A stretch of DNA of 11,818 bases from Syntrophomonadaceae bacterium (GTDB taxonomy: Bacteria; Bacillota; Dethiobacteria; SKNC01): NCBI GenBank assembly GCA_003555415.1, contig PWHX01000048.1, positions 1-11,818 on the forward strand, read 5' to 3'. The position numbers and the translations under genes are program-made. The stretch's first letter is position 1, and each line of letters begins with the position of its first letter. The notes beneath the pieces were generated by a model. The model did no database searches. It saw only the letters and a program-made list of their open reading frames with translations, and was not told the origin of the DNA. Positions 1 to 8,153 of this stretch are shown piece after piece.

Positions 1-17
1 AAAGGGAGGCAACTTCC

Positions 18-3000
18 ATGGATAAAGAAGAAAAAGACAAGAAAACAGGTTTTGTCCACCTGCATTGTCACTCAGAATACAGCCTACTTGATGGGACGGC
101 CAGGGTTAAGGATATGATCAAGAGAGCCAAAAGCCTGGATATGCCTGCAATAGCAATTGCCGACCATGGGGTTATGTACGGGGTTATCGATTTTTACAAA
201 GCTGCCAAAAATGAAGGTATTAAGCCTATTATTGGTTGTGAAGTTTATGTTGCTCCCAGGTCCCGTTTTGATAAAGTATCTAAAATTGACGACAACTTAT
301 GCCATCTGGTTCTTCTAGCTAAAGATAAGGTAGGTTACCGTAACTTAATGAAAATAGTAACTAAAAGTTTTTTAGAAGGTTTTTATTATAAACCAAGGGT
401 GGATTTTGAACTGTTGAAGGAAAATGCGCAAGGTTTAATAGCTTTAAGCGGCTGCCTTGCTGGTGAGTTGCCTAGGCTGATACTAAAGGATAAAAAAGAC
501 CAGGCCAGAGAAGTTGCCCTTAAATACAGGGATCTTTTCGGCAGCGGAAACTATTATCTGGAGATACAAGACCATTTTATACCAGAGCAGAAAAAGGTTA
601 ATGCCACTTTAGCGGAAATCAGTACAGAAACAGGTATCCCAATGGTAGCAACCAATGATTCCCACTACATAAATAGAGCCGATGATTCTAACCATGATGT
701 GCTTTTATGTATACAGACAGGTAAAACAGTAGATGAACAGGACAGGCTTAAGTTCCCTGGTAGTGAGTTTTATTTGAAGTCAACTGAGGAGATGAAAGAA
801 ATATTTGCTGAATATCCTCAGGCTTTAGAAAATAGTTTAAAAATTGCGGAAAACTGCAATGTTGAATTTGACTTTACCCAGACTCATCTGCCTTACTACC
901 AGATTCCCGAGGGTTATGATGAGAATAGTTACTTAAAAAAGCTTTGCCAGGAAGGGCTTAAAGATAGATTTCAGGAAATAACGCCGGAAATACAATCCCG
1001 GTTAGATTATGAGCTAGACGTTATTTTTCAAATGGGATATGCCAGCTATTTTTTAATTGTGTGGGATTTTGTTAAGTACGCCCATGAAAACGATATACTG
1101 GTAGGCCCTGGCCGGGGTTCCGCAGCAGGAAGTCTGGTGGCTTATTCACTTTATATAACTAATATAGATCCTCTAAAATACGGACTTTTATTTGAACGTT
1201 TTTTAAATCCTGAACGGGTGACTATGCCCGATATTGACATTGACTTTTGTTATGAGCTAAGGGAAAAAGTCATAGAATATGTTTTAAATAAATATGGTGA
1301 AGATAAGGTAGCCCAGATCATTACTTTTGGTACCATGGCAGCCAGGGCGGCTGTCAGGGATGTAGGGAGGGCGTTAAATTTTCCTTATGCAGAAGTTGAT
1401 AGAATCGCAAAATTAATTCCTTTCGAACCAGGAATGACTATTGAAAAGGCTATACAATTTGATGAACTAAAAGAGCTGGTTGAAAAAGACGATAGGGTAA
1501 AGAAACTTCTGGATATTTCCCGTTCCCTGGAAGGGTTGCCCCGTCATGCTTCTACCCATGCTGCTGGAGTAGTGATAGCAAAGGAATCTCTGGACAATTA
1601 TGTCCCTTTACAAAAAACTAATGATGCAGGTATGGTAACCCAGTTTCCCATGGGAACCCTTGAAGAGCTGGGGCTTTTAAAAATGGACTTTTTAGGATTG
1701 AGAACCTTGACCATAATGCAGGAAACCATAAACCTGGTAGAGAGTTCAGGCGGGCATAAAATTGATATTAAAGAAATCCCTTTGAATGATTCTATCACTT
1801 ATGAACTGCTGTCCAGAGGCAGCACAGCCGGTGTATTCCAGCTGGAAAGTCCCGGTATGCGCAATGTTTTAAGGGAGCTTAAGCCTAACAAATTTGAAGA
1901 CATTATTGCCGTTGTAGCTTTATATAGACCTGGTCCCATGGAGCAAATCCCTACCTTTATTGAGAGCAAACACGGAGTTAAACCTGTTGCATACCTTCAT
2001 CCCAGGTTGGAGCCAATTTTAAAGGAAACTTATGGGGTTATGGTTTACCAGGAACAAATCATGCAGGTGGCAGCAGAAATGGCCGGTTTTTCCCTGGGAC
2101 AGGCTGACCTACTAAGAAGGGCCATAGGGAAAAAGAAAATGGAGATTTTAACCCAGCAGAGGGAAATTTTTGTGCAGGGGTGTACAGATAACGGTTATTC
2201 AGAAGACCTGGCTAACCAGCTTTATGATTTGATTGTTAAATTTGCTTCTTACGGGTTTAACAAATCCCACGCCGCTGCTTATGCCATGATTGCCTACCAG
2301 ACGGCTTATCTTAAAGCCAACTATCCTGTAGAATTTATGGCAGCTCTTCTGACAGGGGTTATGTCAACCAGCGAAAAGGTTACAGCATATATAGATGACT
2401 GCCGGAAGCAGGGTATTGAAGTGTTGTCTCCAGATGTTAACGAAAGTTATGCTAATTTTACCGTGGTGGGGAGTGAAATCCGGTTTGGTCTGGCAGCAGT
2501 TAAAAATGTCGGAATAAATGCTATAGATTCCATAATTAAAACCAGGGAGAGGGTTGGTTCTTTTAACTCCTTGAGGCATTTTTGCAACGAAGTAGACTTA
2601 AGGGTTTGCAATAAAAAAGTTATAGAGAGTTTGATTAGAAGTGGCGCTTTTGATTCCCTGGGGTCTTATAGATCTCAGCTGCTGTCAGTTCTGGACGGTA
2701 CTATTTCCAATGCGCAGTCTTACCATAAGGAAAGGAAGAACGGGCAGCTGTCCATGTTTGAGCTTTTATCCGAAGATAAAGAATGGGACTTAAGTAAGGA
2801 TGTGCTTCCTGACATAGATGAGTTCACCATGAAGGAGAAGTTGTCTTTTGAAAAGGAACTTCTGGGCTTTTATGTTTCCGGGCATCCTCTGGAGCAGTAC
2901 CGGGAAGTTCTGGAAACCCAGGGTATCCCTACCTGTGAACTGGATCAATACAAAAATGACCAAAAAGTCAGTCTTGGGGGAATAATACACAATGTTAAAC

Positions 3001-3446
3001 CTATAGTTACTAAAAAAGGTAATAACATGGCTTTCTTTACCCTGGAGGACCTGAGGGGAGAAATTGAAGTAATCGTATTTCCTGACCTTTTTGAGAGCTG
3101 CAGGGATTACCTGGAAAACGAGAAAATAGTTAAGGTTATGGGTAAGCTAGACAGGAACTCAGAGGATGAATTGAAAATAATAGGGGAGCGGATTTTACCC
3201 CTGCAAAGTGTTCAAAAGAAAGTTTATCTAAAAGTAAAGGATAATAAACTTGACTACTTCTATACTTTGAAAGATATTCTGCTGTCAGAAAATGGTGACC
3301 TTCCTGTATACCTGTACTTAGAATTACGGGAGAAAATGATTTTAACCCAGATGGACTACTGGATTCCGGATGATGAAGTAATTTTAGAGAGAATTAAGGA
3401 GCTAATTGGCAAAAAAAACGTTCTGGTTAAGGAGGCTCAGATGTAA
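18..3446 (+). CDS. dnaE: DNA polymerase III subunit alpha (DnaE)
   Basis: This is a C-family replicative polymerase alpha subunit of 1142 aa, close to the usual DnaE1 length. An N-terminal PHP domain (about residues 12-220) carries HLHCHSEYSLLDG (14-26), DHG (49-51), E75, H96, C146 and D214/H216. The palm has GPGRGSAAGS (363-372) and the acidic motif PDIDIDF (404-410); D405, D407 and D557 (KMDFLG) are the expected catalytic aspartates. A helix-hairpin-helix stretch lies near 822-835 (RFGLAAVKNVG). A beta-clamp-type pentapeptide QLSMF is at 910-914, and an OB-fold follows at about 983-1060. The ATG at 18 follows AAAGGGAGG with 8 nt spacing. In Firmicutes DnaE usually works beside PolC at the fork; PolC is not in this window. 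The gene is complete, but its promoter lies outside. Family call is firm; the proofreading role of the PHP domain is inference. Confidence 0.97.
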   Translation: MDKEEKDKKTGFVHLHCHSEYSLLDGTARVKDMIKRAKSLDMPAIAIADHGVMYGVIDFYKAAKNEGIKPIIGCEVYVAPRSRFDKVSKIDDNLCHLVLLAKDKVGYRNLMKIVTKSFLEGFYYKPRVDFELLKENAQGLIALSGCLAGELPRLILKDKKDQAREVALKYRDLFGSGNYYLEIQDHFIPEQKKVNATLAEISTETGIPMVATNDSHYINRADDSNHDVLLCIQTGKTVDEQDRLKFPGSEFYLKSTEEMKEIFAEYPQALENSLKIAENCNVEFDFTQTHLPYYQIPEGYDENSYLKKLCQEGLKDRFQEITPEIQSRLDYELDVIFQMGYASYFLIVWDFVKYAHENDILVGPGRGSAAGSLVAYSLYITNIDPLKYGLLFERFLNPERVTMPDIDIDFCYELREKVIEYVLNKYGEDKVAQIITFGTMAARAAVRDVGRALNFPYAEVDRIAKLIPFEPGMTIEKAIQFDELKELVEKDDRVKKLLDISRSLEGLPRHASTHAAGVVIAKESLDNYVPLQKTNDAGMVTQFPMGTLEELGLLKMDFLGLRTLTIMQETINLVESSGGHKIDIKEIPLNDSITYELLSRGSTAGVFQLESPGMRNVLRELKPNKFEDIIAVVALYRPGPMEQIPTFIESKHGVKPVAYLHPRLEPILKETYGVMVYQEQIMQVAAEMAGFSLGQADLLRRAIGKKKMEILTQQREIFVQGCTDNGYSEDLANQLYDLIVKFASYGFNKSHAAAYAMIAYQTAYLKANYPVEFMAALLTGVMSTSEKVTAYIDDCRKQGIEVLSPDVNESYANFTVVGSEIRFGLAAVKNVGINAIDSIIKTRERVGSFNSLRHFCNEVDLRVCNKKVIESLIRSGAFDSLGSYRSQLLSVLDGTISNAQSYHKERKNGQLSMFELLSEDKEWDLSKDVLPDIDEFTMKEKLSFEKELLGFYVSGHPLEQYREVLETQGIPTCELDQYKNDQKVSLGGIIHNVKPIVTKKGNNMAFFTLEDLRGEIEVIVFPDLFESCRDYLENEKIVKVMGKLDRNSEDELKIIGERILPLQSVQKKVYLKVKDNKLDYFYTLKDILLSENGDLPVYLYLELREKMILTQMDYWIPDDEVILERIKELIGKKNVLVKEAQM

Positions 3447-3461
3447 TTTGCTTTTTATTAT

Positions 3462-3491
3462 TTGAATATGATAAAATAACTTAAATATACT
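3462..3491 (+). promoter_or_regulatory. Candidate promoter upstream of accD
   Basis: TTGAAT (3462-3467) and TATACT (3486-3491) are separated by 18 bp, in the 93 bp gap between dnaE and accD. Both hexamers are close to the sigma-A consensus. This would give the accDA-pfkA-pyk-fxsA-deacetylase run its own start near 3498. The surroundings are very AT-rich, so chance matches are easy. No terminator hairpin is visible after dnaE, so read-through from dnaE is also possible. Confidence 0.4.
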
Positions 3492-3503
3492 AGAATAACT
3501 TAA
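3475..3503 (+). repeat. Two direct copies of AATAACTTAA upstream of accD
   Basis: The 10-mer AATAACTTAA occurs at 3475-3484 and again at 3494-3503, a 19 bp period. Each copy is followed by TATA, the first after one extra A. The first copy lies in the spacer of the candidate promoter and the second covers the expected transcription start, which is where an operator would sit. It does not look like the palindromic FapR operator of Bacillus fatty acid genes. It may be AT-rich coincidence. Confidence 0.4.
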
Positions 3504-3525
3504 TATAACAAAAAATGAAAGAAAC

Positions 3526-3542
3526 GGGGTGAATGGGGCTTG
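3526..3542 (+). promoter_or_regulatory. Ribosome site deciding the TTG start of accD
   Basis: GGGGTGA (3526-3532) ends 7 nt before the TTG at 3540. An ATG at 3533 lies almost on top of this site, is in another frame and stops after four codons, so it is not the accD start. The N-terminus from the TTG, MFKDFFRKTKY, resembles the start of other AccD proteins. Confidence 0.7.
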
Positions 3543-4385
3543 TTTAAAGATTTTTTCAGAAAAACAAAATATGCAATACTAGATACCCCTGAAAATGTAG
3601 AGCGTAAAGAACCAGAAGCATTTACTAAATGTGATGAATGTGGTAACACAGTATATTATAAGGATTCAGATAAAAACTTTAAAGTTTGCACCAGGTGTGG
3701 TTATCATATGAAGCTAACTGCAGATGAGCGACTATCCATTATATTGGATGAAGAAAGTTTCCTGGAATATGATACGGATCTAGAAACCTTAGATATTTTG
3801 GAATTTCCCCAGTATCAGGAAAAAATAAAGGAAACTCAGGAATTAACAGGGTTAAAAGAAGCGGTGGTAACCGGTGAGGGGAAAATAGAAGGTATTCCCT
3901 CGGTTATATGTGTAATGGACCAGCGATTCATTTCAGCCAGTATGGGTTCTGTTGTGGGTGAAAAAATCACCCGGGCTATAGAAAAGGCTATAGAAAAAAA
4001 ACTGCCGGTTGTTATTTTTTCTGCTTCCGGAGGAGCCAGGATGCAGGAAGGTATTCTGTCTCTTATGCAGATGGCAAAGACCAGTGCAGCAGTAGGTAGG
4101 CTAAATAAGGCTGGACTGTTGTATATATCTGTTTTAACTAATCCTACTACAGGGGGGGTTACCGCTAGCTTTGCTTCTCTTGGTGATATAATCATTGCTG
4201 AACCGGGAGCTTTGATTTGTTTTGCCGGTCCCAGGGTTATAGAGCAGACTATACGCCAAAATTTGCCTCCTGGTTTTCAGAGGGCAGAGTTCCTTCTCAA
4301 GCATGGGTTGCTGGATTTAATTGTCGTAAGGAAGGACCTTCGCCAGACTATAGCAAAGCTGTTAGCTTTTCATAAGGGGGTTTAA
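3540..4385 (+). CDS. accD: Acetyl-CoA carboxylase carboxyltransferase subunit beta (AccD)
   Basis: AccD is the zinc-bearing half of the carboxyltransferase. With AccA it moves the carboxyl group from carboxybiotin to acetyl-CoA, giving malonyl-CoA for fatty acid synthesis in the cytoplasm. The 281 aa protein has an N-terminal four-cysteine zinc ribbon (C31, C34, C50, C53; CDECG and CTRCG). A crotonase-like carboxyltransferase domain follows from about 60 to 280. SASGGARMQEG (161-171) and NPTTGGVTASFASLGD (201-216) carry the glycines expected to bind and stabilise the thioester enolate. It starts at TTG. accA follows 12 bp downstream, so equal expression of the two subunits is likely. accB and accC, which complete the enzyme, are absent from the window. 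Confidence 0.97.
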   Translation: MFKDFFRKTKYAILDTPENVERKEPEAFTKCDECGNTVYYKDSDKNFKVCTRCGYHMKLTADERLSIILDEESFLEYDTDLETLDILEFPQYQEKIKETQELTGLKEAVVTGEGKIEGIPSVICVMDQRFISASMGSVVGEKITRAIEKAIEKKLPVVIFSASGGARMQEGILSLMQMAKTSAAVGRLNKAGLLYISVLTNPTTGGVTASFASLGDIIIAEPGALICFAGPRVIEQTIRQNLPPGFQRAEFLLKHGLLDLIVVRKDLRQTIAKLLAFHKGV

Positions 4386-4397
4386 AAGGGGGATAGT

Positions 4398-5366
4398 ATG
4401 ACTAAAAAATTAGAATTTGATAAACCTATAAATGAGTTGGAGGATAAAGTCAAGGAACTTCAAGAATTTGCACAGGAAAAAAATATAGATCTTTCCGATG
4501 AAATTAAAGTGCTGGAGCAGAGACTGCATAGGTTTAAAAAGGAAACCTATGAGAACCTTACACCATGGCAGAAGTCACAGGTAGCCCGATACCTGGAAAG
4601 ACCTACTACTTTAGATTATATTAAATACATATTTACAGATTTTGTGGAGCTTCATGGTGACAGGCTTTACGGTGATGATATGGCTATCGTTGGAGGTTTG
4701 GCATACCTGGAGGGGCAGCCCGTTACAGTGGTTGGTCATCAAAAGGGAAAAGAGGTTAAGGAAAACGTTTCCCGGAACTTTGGCATGCCCCACCCTGAAG
4801 GTTACCGAAAGGCTTTACGACTTATGCGTCAGGCGGAGAAGTTTAATCGTCCGGTTATATGCTTTGTGGATACACCGGGAGCTTTTCCAGGGATCGGTGC
4901 TGAAGAACGGGGCCAGGGGGAAGCTATTGCCCGTAATTTAATGGAATTATTTTGCCTTAAAATTCCTGTCATAGTAGTTGTTTGTGGCGAAGGGGGCAGC
5001 GGTGGAGCCCTGGCGTTAGCTGTTGGGGACAGAATATGTATGTTGGAACATGCTATTTACTCGGTTATTTCTCCTGAAGGTTGTGCCAGCATTATATGGA
5101 AAGATTCCAACAGGGCTGTAGAAGCGGCTTCTGCCCTAAAACTTACAGCCCAGGATCTGTTAAATTTTGGTGTTATAGACGAGATTATCTCCGAACCTCT
5201 GGGAGGTGCCCACCGGGATCCAGAAGCTATGGCATGTAAAATCAGAGATAAAATTATTAAGAATTTAAAACAACTAAAAACTATGTCCCAAGAAGAACTG
5301 GTTAAATTTAGGCACAAAAAATTTAGAAAAATTGGTATGTTTACAGAAGATATAGCTGAAAATTAA
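4398..5366 (+). CDS. accA: Acetyl-CoA carboxylase carboxyltransferase subunit alpha (AccA)
   Basis: AccA is the carboxybiotin-binding half of the acetyl-CoA carboxylase carboxyltransferase and pairs with AccD just upstream. The 322 aa length is normal. An N-terminal helical, coiled-coil-like segment (about 8-50) leads into TPWQKSQVARYLERP (55-69), then HGDR (86-89). The core motifs are GAFPGIGAEERGQGEAIARN (161-180), the glycine-rich GEGGSGGALALA (197-208) and SPEGCASI (225-232), all typical of bacterial AccA. The ATG at 4398 has a strong AAAGGGGGA site upstream and lies 12 bp after the accD stop, which suggests translation from the same mRNA. The gene is intact. A 99-codon reading frame inside it, in another frame, is a shadow. 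Confidence 0.97.
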   Translation: MTKKLEFDKPINELEDKVKELQEFAQEKNIDLSDEIKVLEQRLHRFKKETYENLTPWQKSQVARYLERPTTLDYIKYIFTDFVELHGDRLYGDDMAIVGGLAYLEGQPVTVVGHQKGKEVKENVSRNFGMPHPEGYRKALRLMRQAEKFNRPVICFVDTPGAFPGIGAEERGQGEAIARNLMELFCLKIPVIVVVCGEGGSGGALALAVGDRICMLEHAIYSVISPEGCASIIWKDSNRAVEAASALKLTAQDLLNFGVIDEIISEPLGGAHRDPEAMACKIRDKIIKNLKQLKTMSQEELVKFRHKKFRKIGMFTEDIAEN

Positions 5367-5398
5367 GTATAAAGATACATTTAAATAGGAGGCTTTTC

Positions 5399-6361
5399 AT
5401 GGACAGGGTTGGAATTTTAACCAGCGGAGGGGATGCTCCGGGGATGAATGCTGCAGTAAGGGCAGTAGTAAGGAAAAGTATATATTATAACATGGAGGTT
5501 TTTGGCATCCAAAGGGGTTTTTCCGGTCTTATTAATGGGGAGTTCGTTCAAATGGAATTGAGTTCAGTTGCAGATATTATTCATCGGGGAGGAACCGTAC
5601 TGAGGACGGCTCGCTGCCCGGAATTTTTAACTAAAGAGGGCCAGGAAAAAGCCCTGGAAGTAATTAAGGAATATAGTTTTGACGGCTTAGTAGTTATTGG
5701 AGGAGATGGTTCCTTTCGTGGTGCCATGGCTTTGGCTAATACCGGTATTATTAATACTATTGGTATTCCCGCTACTATAGATAATGATATTCCCGGCACA
5801 GAAGTTTCCATAGGTTTTGATACAGCCATGAACACCATAACGGATGCTATTAATAAGCTAAGGGATACGGCTACTTCCCATGAAAGAATTTTTGTCTTGG
5901 AAGTAATGGGGAGAGATACAGGTTTTCTGGCTCTTCACGCAGGTTTAGCCGGCGGGGCCGAGTCTATCTTGATTCCGGAAATGGATTTTGATATACAAAA
6001 GGTATGTGACAGAATTATTAGAGGGCATAATAGAGGCAAGCTTCATAGTATTATATTGGTTGCTGAAGGTGCTGCCAGTGGCTTAGCAATAGCAGAAGCT
6101 ATTAAAAAATGTACCAATATGGATACCAGGGTAACAATTTTGGGACACCTGCAAAGGGGCGGTACTCCAACTGCCTTTGACCGAAATATTGCCAGCAGAT
6201 TGGCTTCAAAAGCAGTAGATTTATTAAGGGAAGGAAAAAGCAATTTAATGGTATGTATGGCCGCCGGGGATATAACAGCTTTAGAATTTAGTTCCGCATT
6301 AAGTCAGAAAAAGAATGTGGATGAAGATATTTATGAATTGGCGGGAATACTTTCGACATAG
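5399..6361 (+). CDS. pfkA: ATP-dependent 6-phosphofructokinase (PfkA)
   Basis: This enzyme phosphorylates fructose 6-phosphate to fructose 1,6-bisphosphate, the committed step of glycolysis. The 320 aa protein has the typical bacterial short-PFK layout: LTSGGDAPGMNAAVRAVVR (7-25) for nucleotide and effector contacts, with R21 and R25 kept; RGGTVLRTARCPEF (63-76); GGDGS (101-105); PATIDND (124-130) with catalytic D128; MGRDTG (170-175); and LGHLQRGG (248-255). Gly at 104, in place of the Asp of pyrophosphate-dependent enzymes, and no Lys in PATIDND indicate ATP as phosphate donor. AGGAGG (5387-5392) precedes the ATG by 6 nt. It lies 32 bp after accA and 21 bp before pyk, so pfkA and pyk are surely co-transcribed. 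Allosteric control by ADP/PEP is known for the family and not proven here. Confidence 0.97.
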   Translation: MDRVGILTSGGDAPGMNAAVRAVVRKSIYYNMEVFGIQRGFSGLINGEFVQMELSSVADIIHRGGTVLRTARCPEFLTKEGQEKALEVIKEYSFDGLVVIGGDGSFRGAMALANTGIINTIGIPATIDNDIPGTEVSIGFDTAMNTITDAINKLRDTATSHERIFVLEVMGRDTGFLALHAGLAGGAESILIPEMDFDIQKVCDRIIRGHNRGKLHSIILVAEGAASGLAIAEAIKKCTNMDTRVTILGHLQRGGTPTAFDRNIASRLASKAVDLLREGKSNLMVCMAAGDITALEFSSALSQKKNVDEDIYELAGILST

Positions 6362-6371
6362 GAAAGGTAAA

Positions 6372-6385
6372 GAGGTGATGGATTG
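6372..6385 (+). promoter_or_regulatory. Ribosome site deciding the TTG start of pyk
   Basis: GAGGTGAT (6372-6379) is an eight-base match to the extended anti-Shine-Dalgarno complement, just before the TTG at 6383. An ATG at 6378 is inside this match and runs only two codons before TGA, so it cannot be the start. The TTG gives MRRTKIVCTIGPA, the normal pyruvate kinase N-terminus. Confidence 0.75.
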
Positions 6386-8128
6386 AGGCGGACAAAAATT
6401 GTCTGTACAATCGGGCCGGCCAGTGAATCTCTGGAAAAGATAATAAGCCTGATGCGGGCCGGGATGGATGTGGCCCGGTTAAATTTTTCCCACGGTAGTT
6501 TAGTTGAGCATGAAAAAAGAATAAGAAATATTCGTAAGGCTTCCAGAAAGACCAGGAGAAACGTAGGAATATTAATGGATATTCGTGGTCCGGAAATTCG
6601 CACAGGAACTTTTATTGGGGGAAAAGCTAACCTCAATAAAGGAGATACATTTAGTTTAACTGTTGAAAATGTACCTGGAGACCAGGACCGGGTTTCTGTT
6701 ACCTATAAAGGCATTGTAAATGATGTTAAAACCGGAGGAACTATCTTACTGGACGATGGATTAATAGAGTTAAAAATAAGGGAAGTAACAGAAAAAGAAT
6801 TAATCTGTGAAGTGGTGTCCGGGGGAGAAATTAGCAATAACAAGAGCGTTAACCTTCCCGGGGTTACTCTAAACCTACCTCCCATGTGTGAAAAAGATGA
6901 GGCGGACATAATATATGGAATTTCTCAAGACCTTGATTTTTTAGCGGCCTCTTTTACCAGAAAGGCTTCTGATGTCCTGGACATCCGGCGGCTTTTGGAA
7001 GCAAAAAAGTCCAGGATGATGATAATTGCTAAAATTGAAAATGAAGAAGGAGTTCGAAATTTTGAAGAAATCTTAAATGTGTCTGACGGGATTATGGTGG
7101 CCCGGGGAGACTTGGGTGTGGAAATTCCTGCAGAAGATGTCCCCATTGTGCAAAAGATGCTTATAAAAAAGTGTAACCAGATGGGGAAATCTGTTATTAT
7201 TGCTACCCAGATGTTAGATTCTATGATTCGTAATTTTCGTCCTACAAGGGCTGAGGCCAGTGACGTAGCTAACGCTATTTTTGACGGAACAGATGCGGTT
7301 ATGCTGTCGGGGGAAAGCGCTATAGGCAATTATCCTGTAGAATCGGTAATAACCATGGATCGGATAGCACAGAGGGCCGAATCGGCGCTTCAGTATGAAG
7401 AAATACTGGAAACCTTTGAGCCATTAATGAACAAAACGGTAACTGATGCCATCAGCTACTCTACCTGTCATACAGCCAAAGAGCTGGGGGCAGCTGCTAT
7501 CCTTTCTTCTACTCAGACAGGACAAACAGCCAGAATGGTTTCCAAGTATAAACCTAAAACACCTATTATTGCTGTTACACCAAATAGCAAGGTAATTCGT
7601 TATTTAACTCTAACCTGGGGGGTTTACCCTATATTATGTGAGCCTACTAAAAATACCGATGAAATGTTTAGGGCAGCAGTAGAAGCAGCTCTGAAAGCCA
7701 GGCTGGTTAAAAACGGAGACCTGGTAGTTATTACAGCTGGGATCCCTATAGGAGAGGGGACTACTAATTTATTGAGGGTGCATACTATCGGAGAAATAAT
7801 ACTAAAAGGTTCAGGAATAGGTGACAGGGCGGTAACCGGCAGGGCTTTCCCTGCAAGGAACCCAAAAGAGGCAAGTCATATTCAAGGGAAAGATATACTG
7901 GTTTCTTATGGAACAGATAAGGATTTTGTCCCTTATATTAAAAAGGCTAGGGCCCTCATTGTAGAAGAGGGAGGATTGACCTCTCATGCTGCCATTATCG
8001 GTTTATCTTTAAAAATTCCGGTTATAGTGGGTGCCAGGAATGCCATGGAGTTATTGGAAAAAGGTTCGGTGATAACGGTAGATCCCATTAGAGGACAGGT
8101 ATACAAGGGAAAGGCCAAGGTATTATAG
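6383..8128 (+). CDS. pyk: Pyruvate kinase with C-terminal PEP-utilising domain
   Basis: Pyruvate kinase transfers phosphate from PEP to ADP, making ATP and pyruvate at the end of glycolysis. The 581 aa protein has the (beta/alpha)8 core with the N-terminus RTKIVCTIGPA, NFSHG (34-38), MDIRGPEIRTG (65-75), the catalytic-lysine motif AKIEN (K217), MVARGDLGVEIP (238-249), the family signature around TQMLDSMIRNFRPTRAE (275-291) and DAVMLSGESA (304-313). The Glu in GPEIR fits the K+-dependent type. The regulatory C domain spans about 350-475. An extra domain of about 100 aa follows (about 478-581), like the mobile phosphohistidine domain of PPDK and enzyme I, with GGLTSHAAIIG (530-540) and H535 intact. 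This extra domain is known from Bacillus-type enzymes; its function is uncertain. It starts at TTG, 21 bp after pfkA. Confidence 0.97.
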   Translation: MRRTKIVCTIGPASESLEKIISLMRAGMDVARLNFSHGSLVEHEKRIRNIRKASRKTRRNVGILMDIRGPEIRTGTFIGGKANLNKGDTFSLTVENVPGDQDRVSVTYKGIVNDVKTGGTILLDDGLIELKIREVTEKELICEVVSGGEISNNKSVNLPGVTLNLPPMCEKDEADIIYGISQDLDFLAASFTRKASDVLDIRRLLEAKKSRMMIIAKIENEEGVRNFEEILNVSDGIMVARGDLGVEIPAEDVPIVQKMLIKKCNQMGKSVIIATQMLDSMIRNFRPTRAEASDVANAIFDGTDAVMLSGESAIGNYPVESVITMDRIAQRAESALQYEEILETFEPLMNKTVTDAISYSTCHTAKELGAAAILSSTQTGQTARMVSKYKPKTPIIAVTPNSKVIRYLTLTWGVYPILCEPTKNTDEMFRAAVEAALKARLVKNGDLVVITAGIPIGEGTTNLLRVHTIGEIILKGSGIGDRAVTGRAFPARNPKEASHIQGKDILVSYGTDKDFVPYIKKARALIVEEGGLTSHAAIIGLSLKIPVIVGARNAMELLEKGSVITVDPIRGQVYKGKAKVL

Positions 8129-8133
8129 GGTTT

Positions 8134-8153
8134 AAAGGGAGGATTTTTTATTG
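8134..8153 (+). promoter_or_regulatory. Ribosome site deciding the TTG start of fxsA
   Basis: AAAGGGAGG (8134-8142) is a strong Shine-Dalgarno sequence 8 nt before the TTG at 8151. No ATG lies between them in the same frame. Starting here puts the first hydrophobic segment directly at the N-terminus, as in other FxsA proteins. Confidence 0.7.

Noticed and set aside
3486..3496. TATACTAGAAT, also present at 11050-11060 upstream of the DUF1015 gene
   Set aside because: It is a short AT-rich 11-mer in opposite orientation relative to the genes, with no symmetry shared between the two sites; likely coincidence.
3836..4195. 119-codon minus-strand frame inside accD; similar antisense frames at 6925-7329 and 6331-6636
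   Set aside because: They lie fully or mostly opposite well-conserved genes, show no recognisable motif, and arise from codon bias on the coding strand.
4642..4941. 99-codon plus-strand frame within accA
   Set aside because: It is in a different frame across the conserved accA core, has no ribosome site of note and its product resembles no family.
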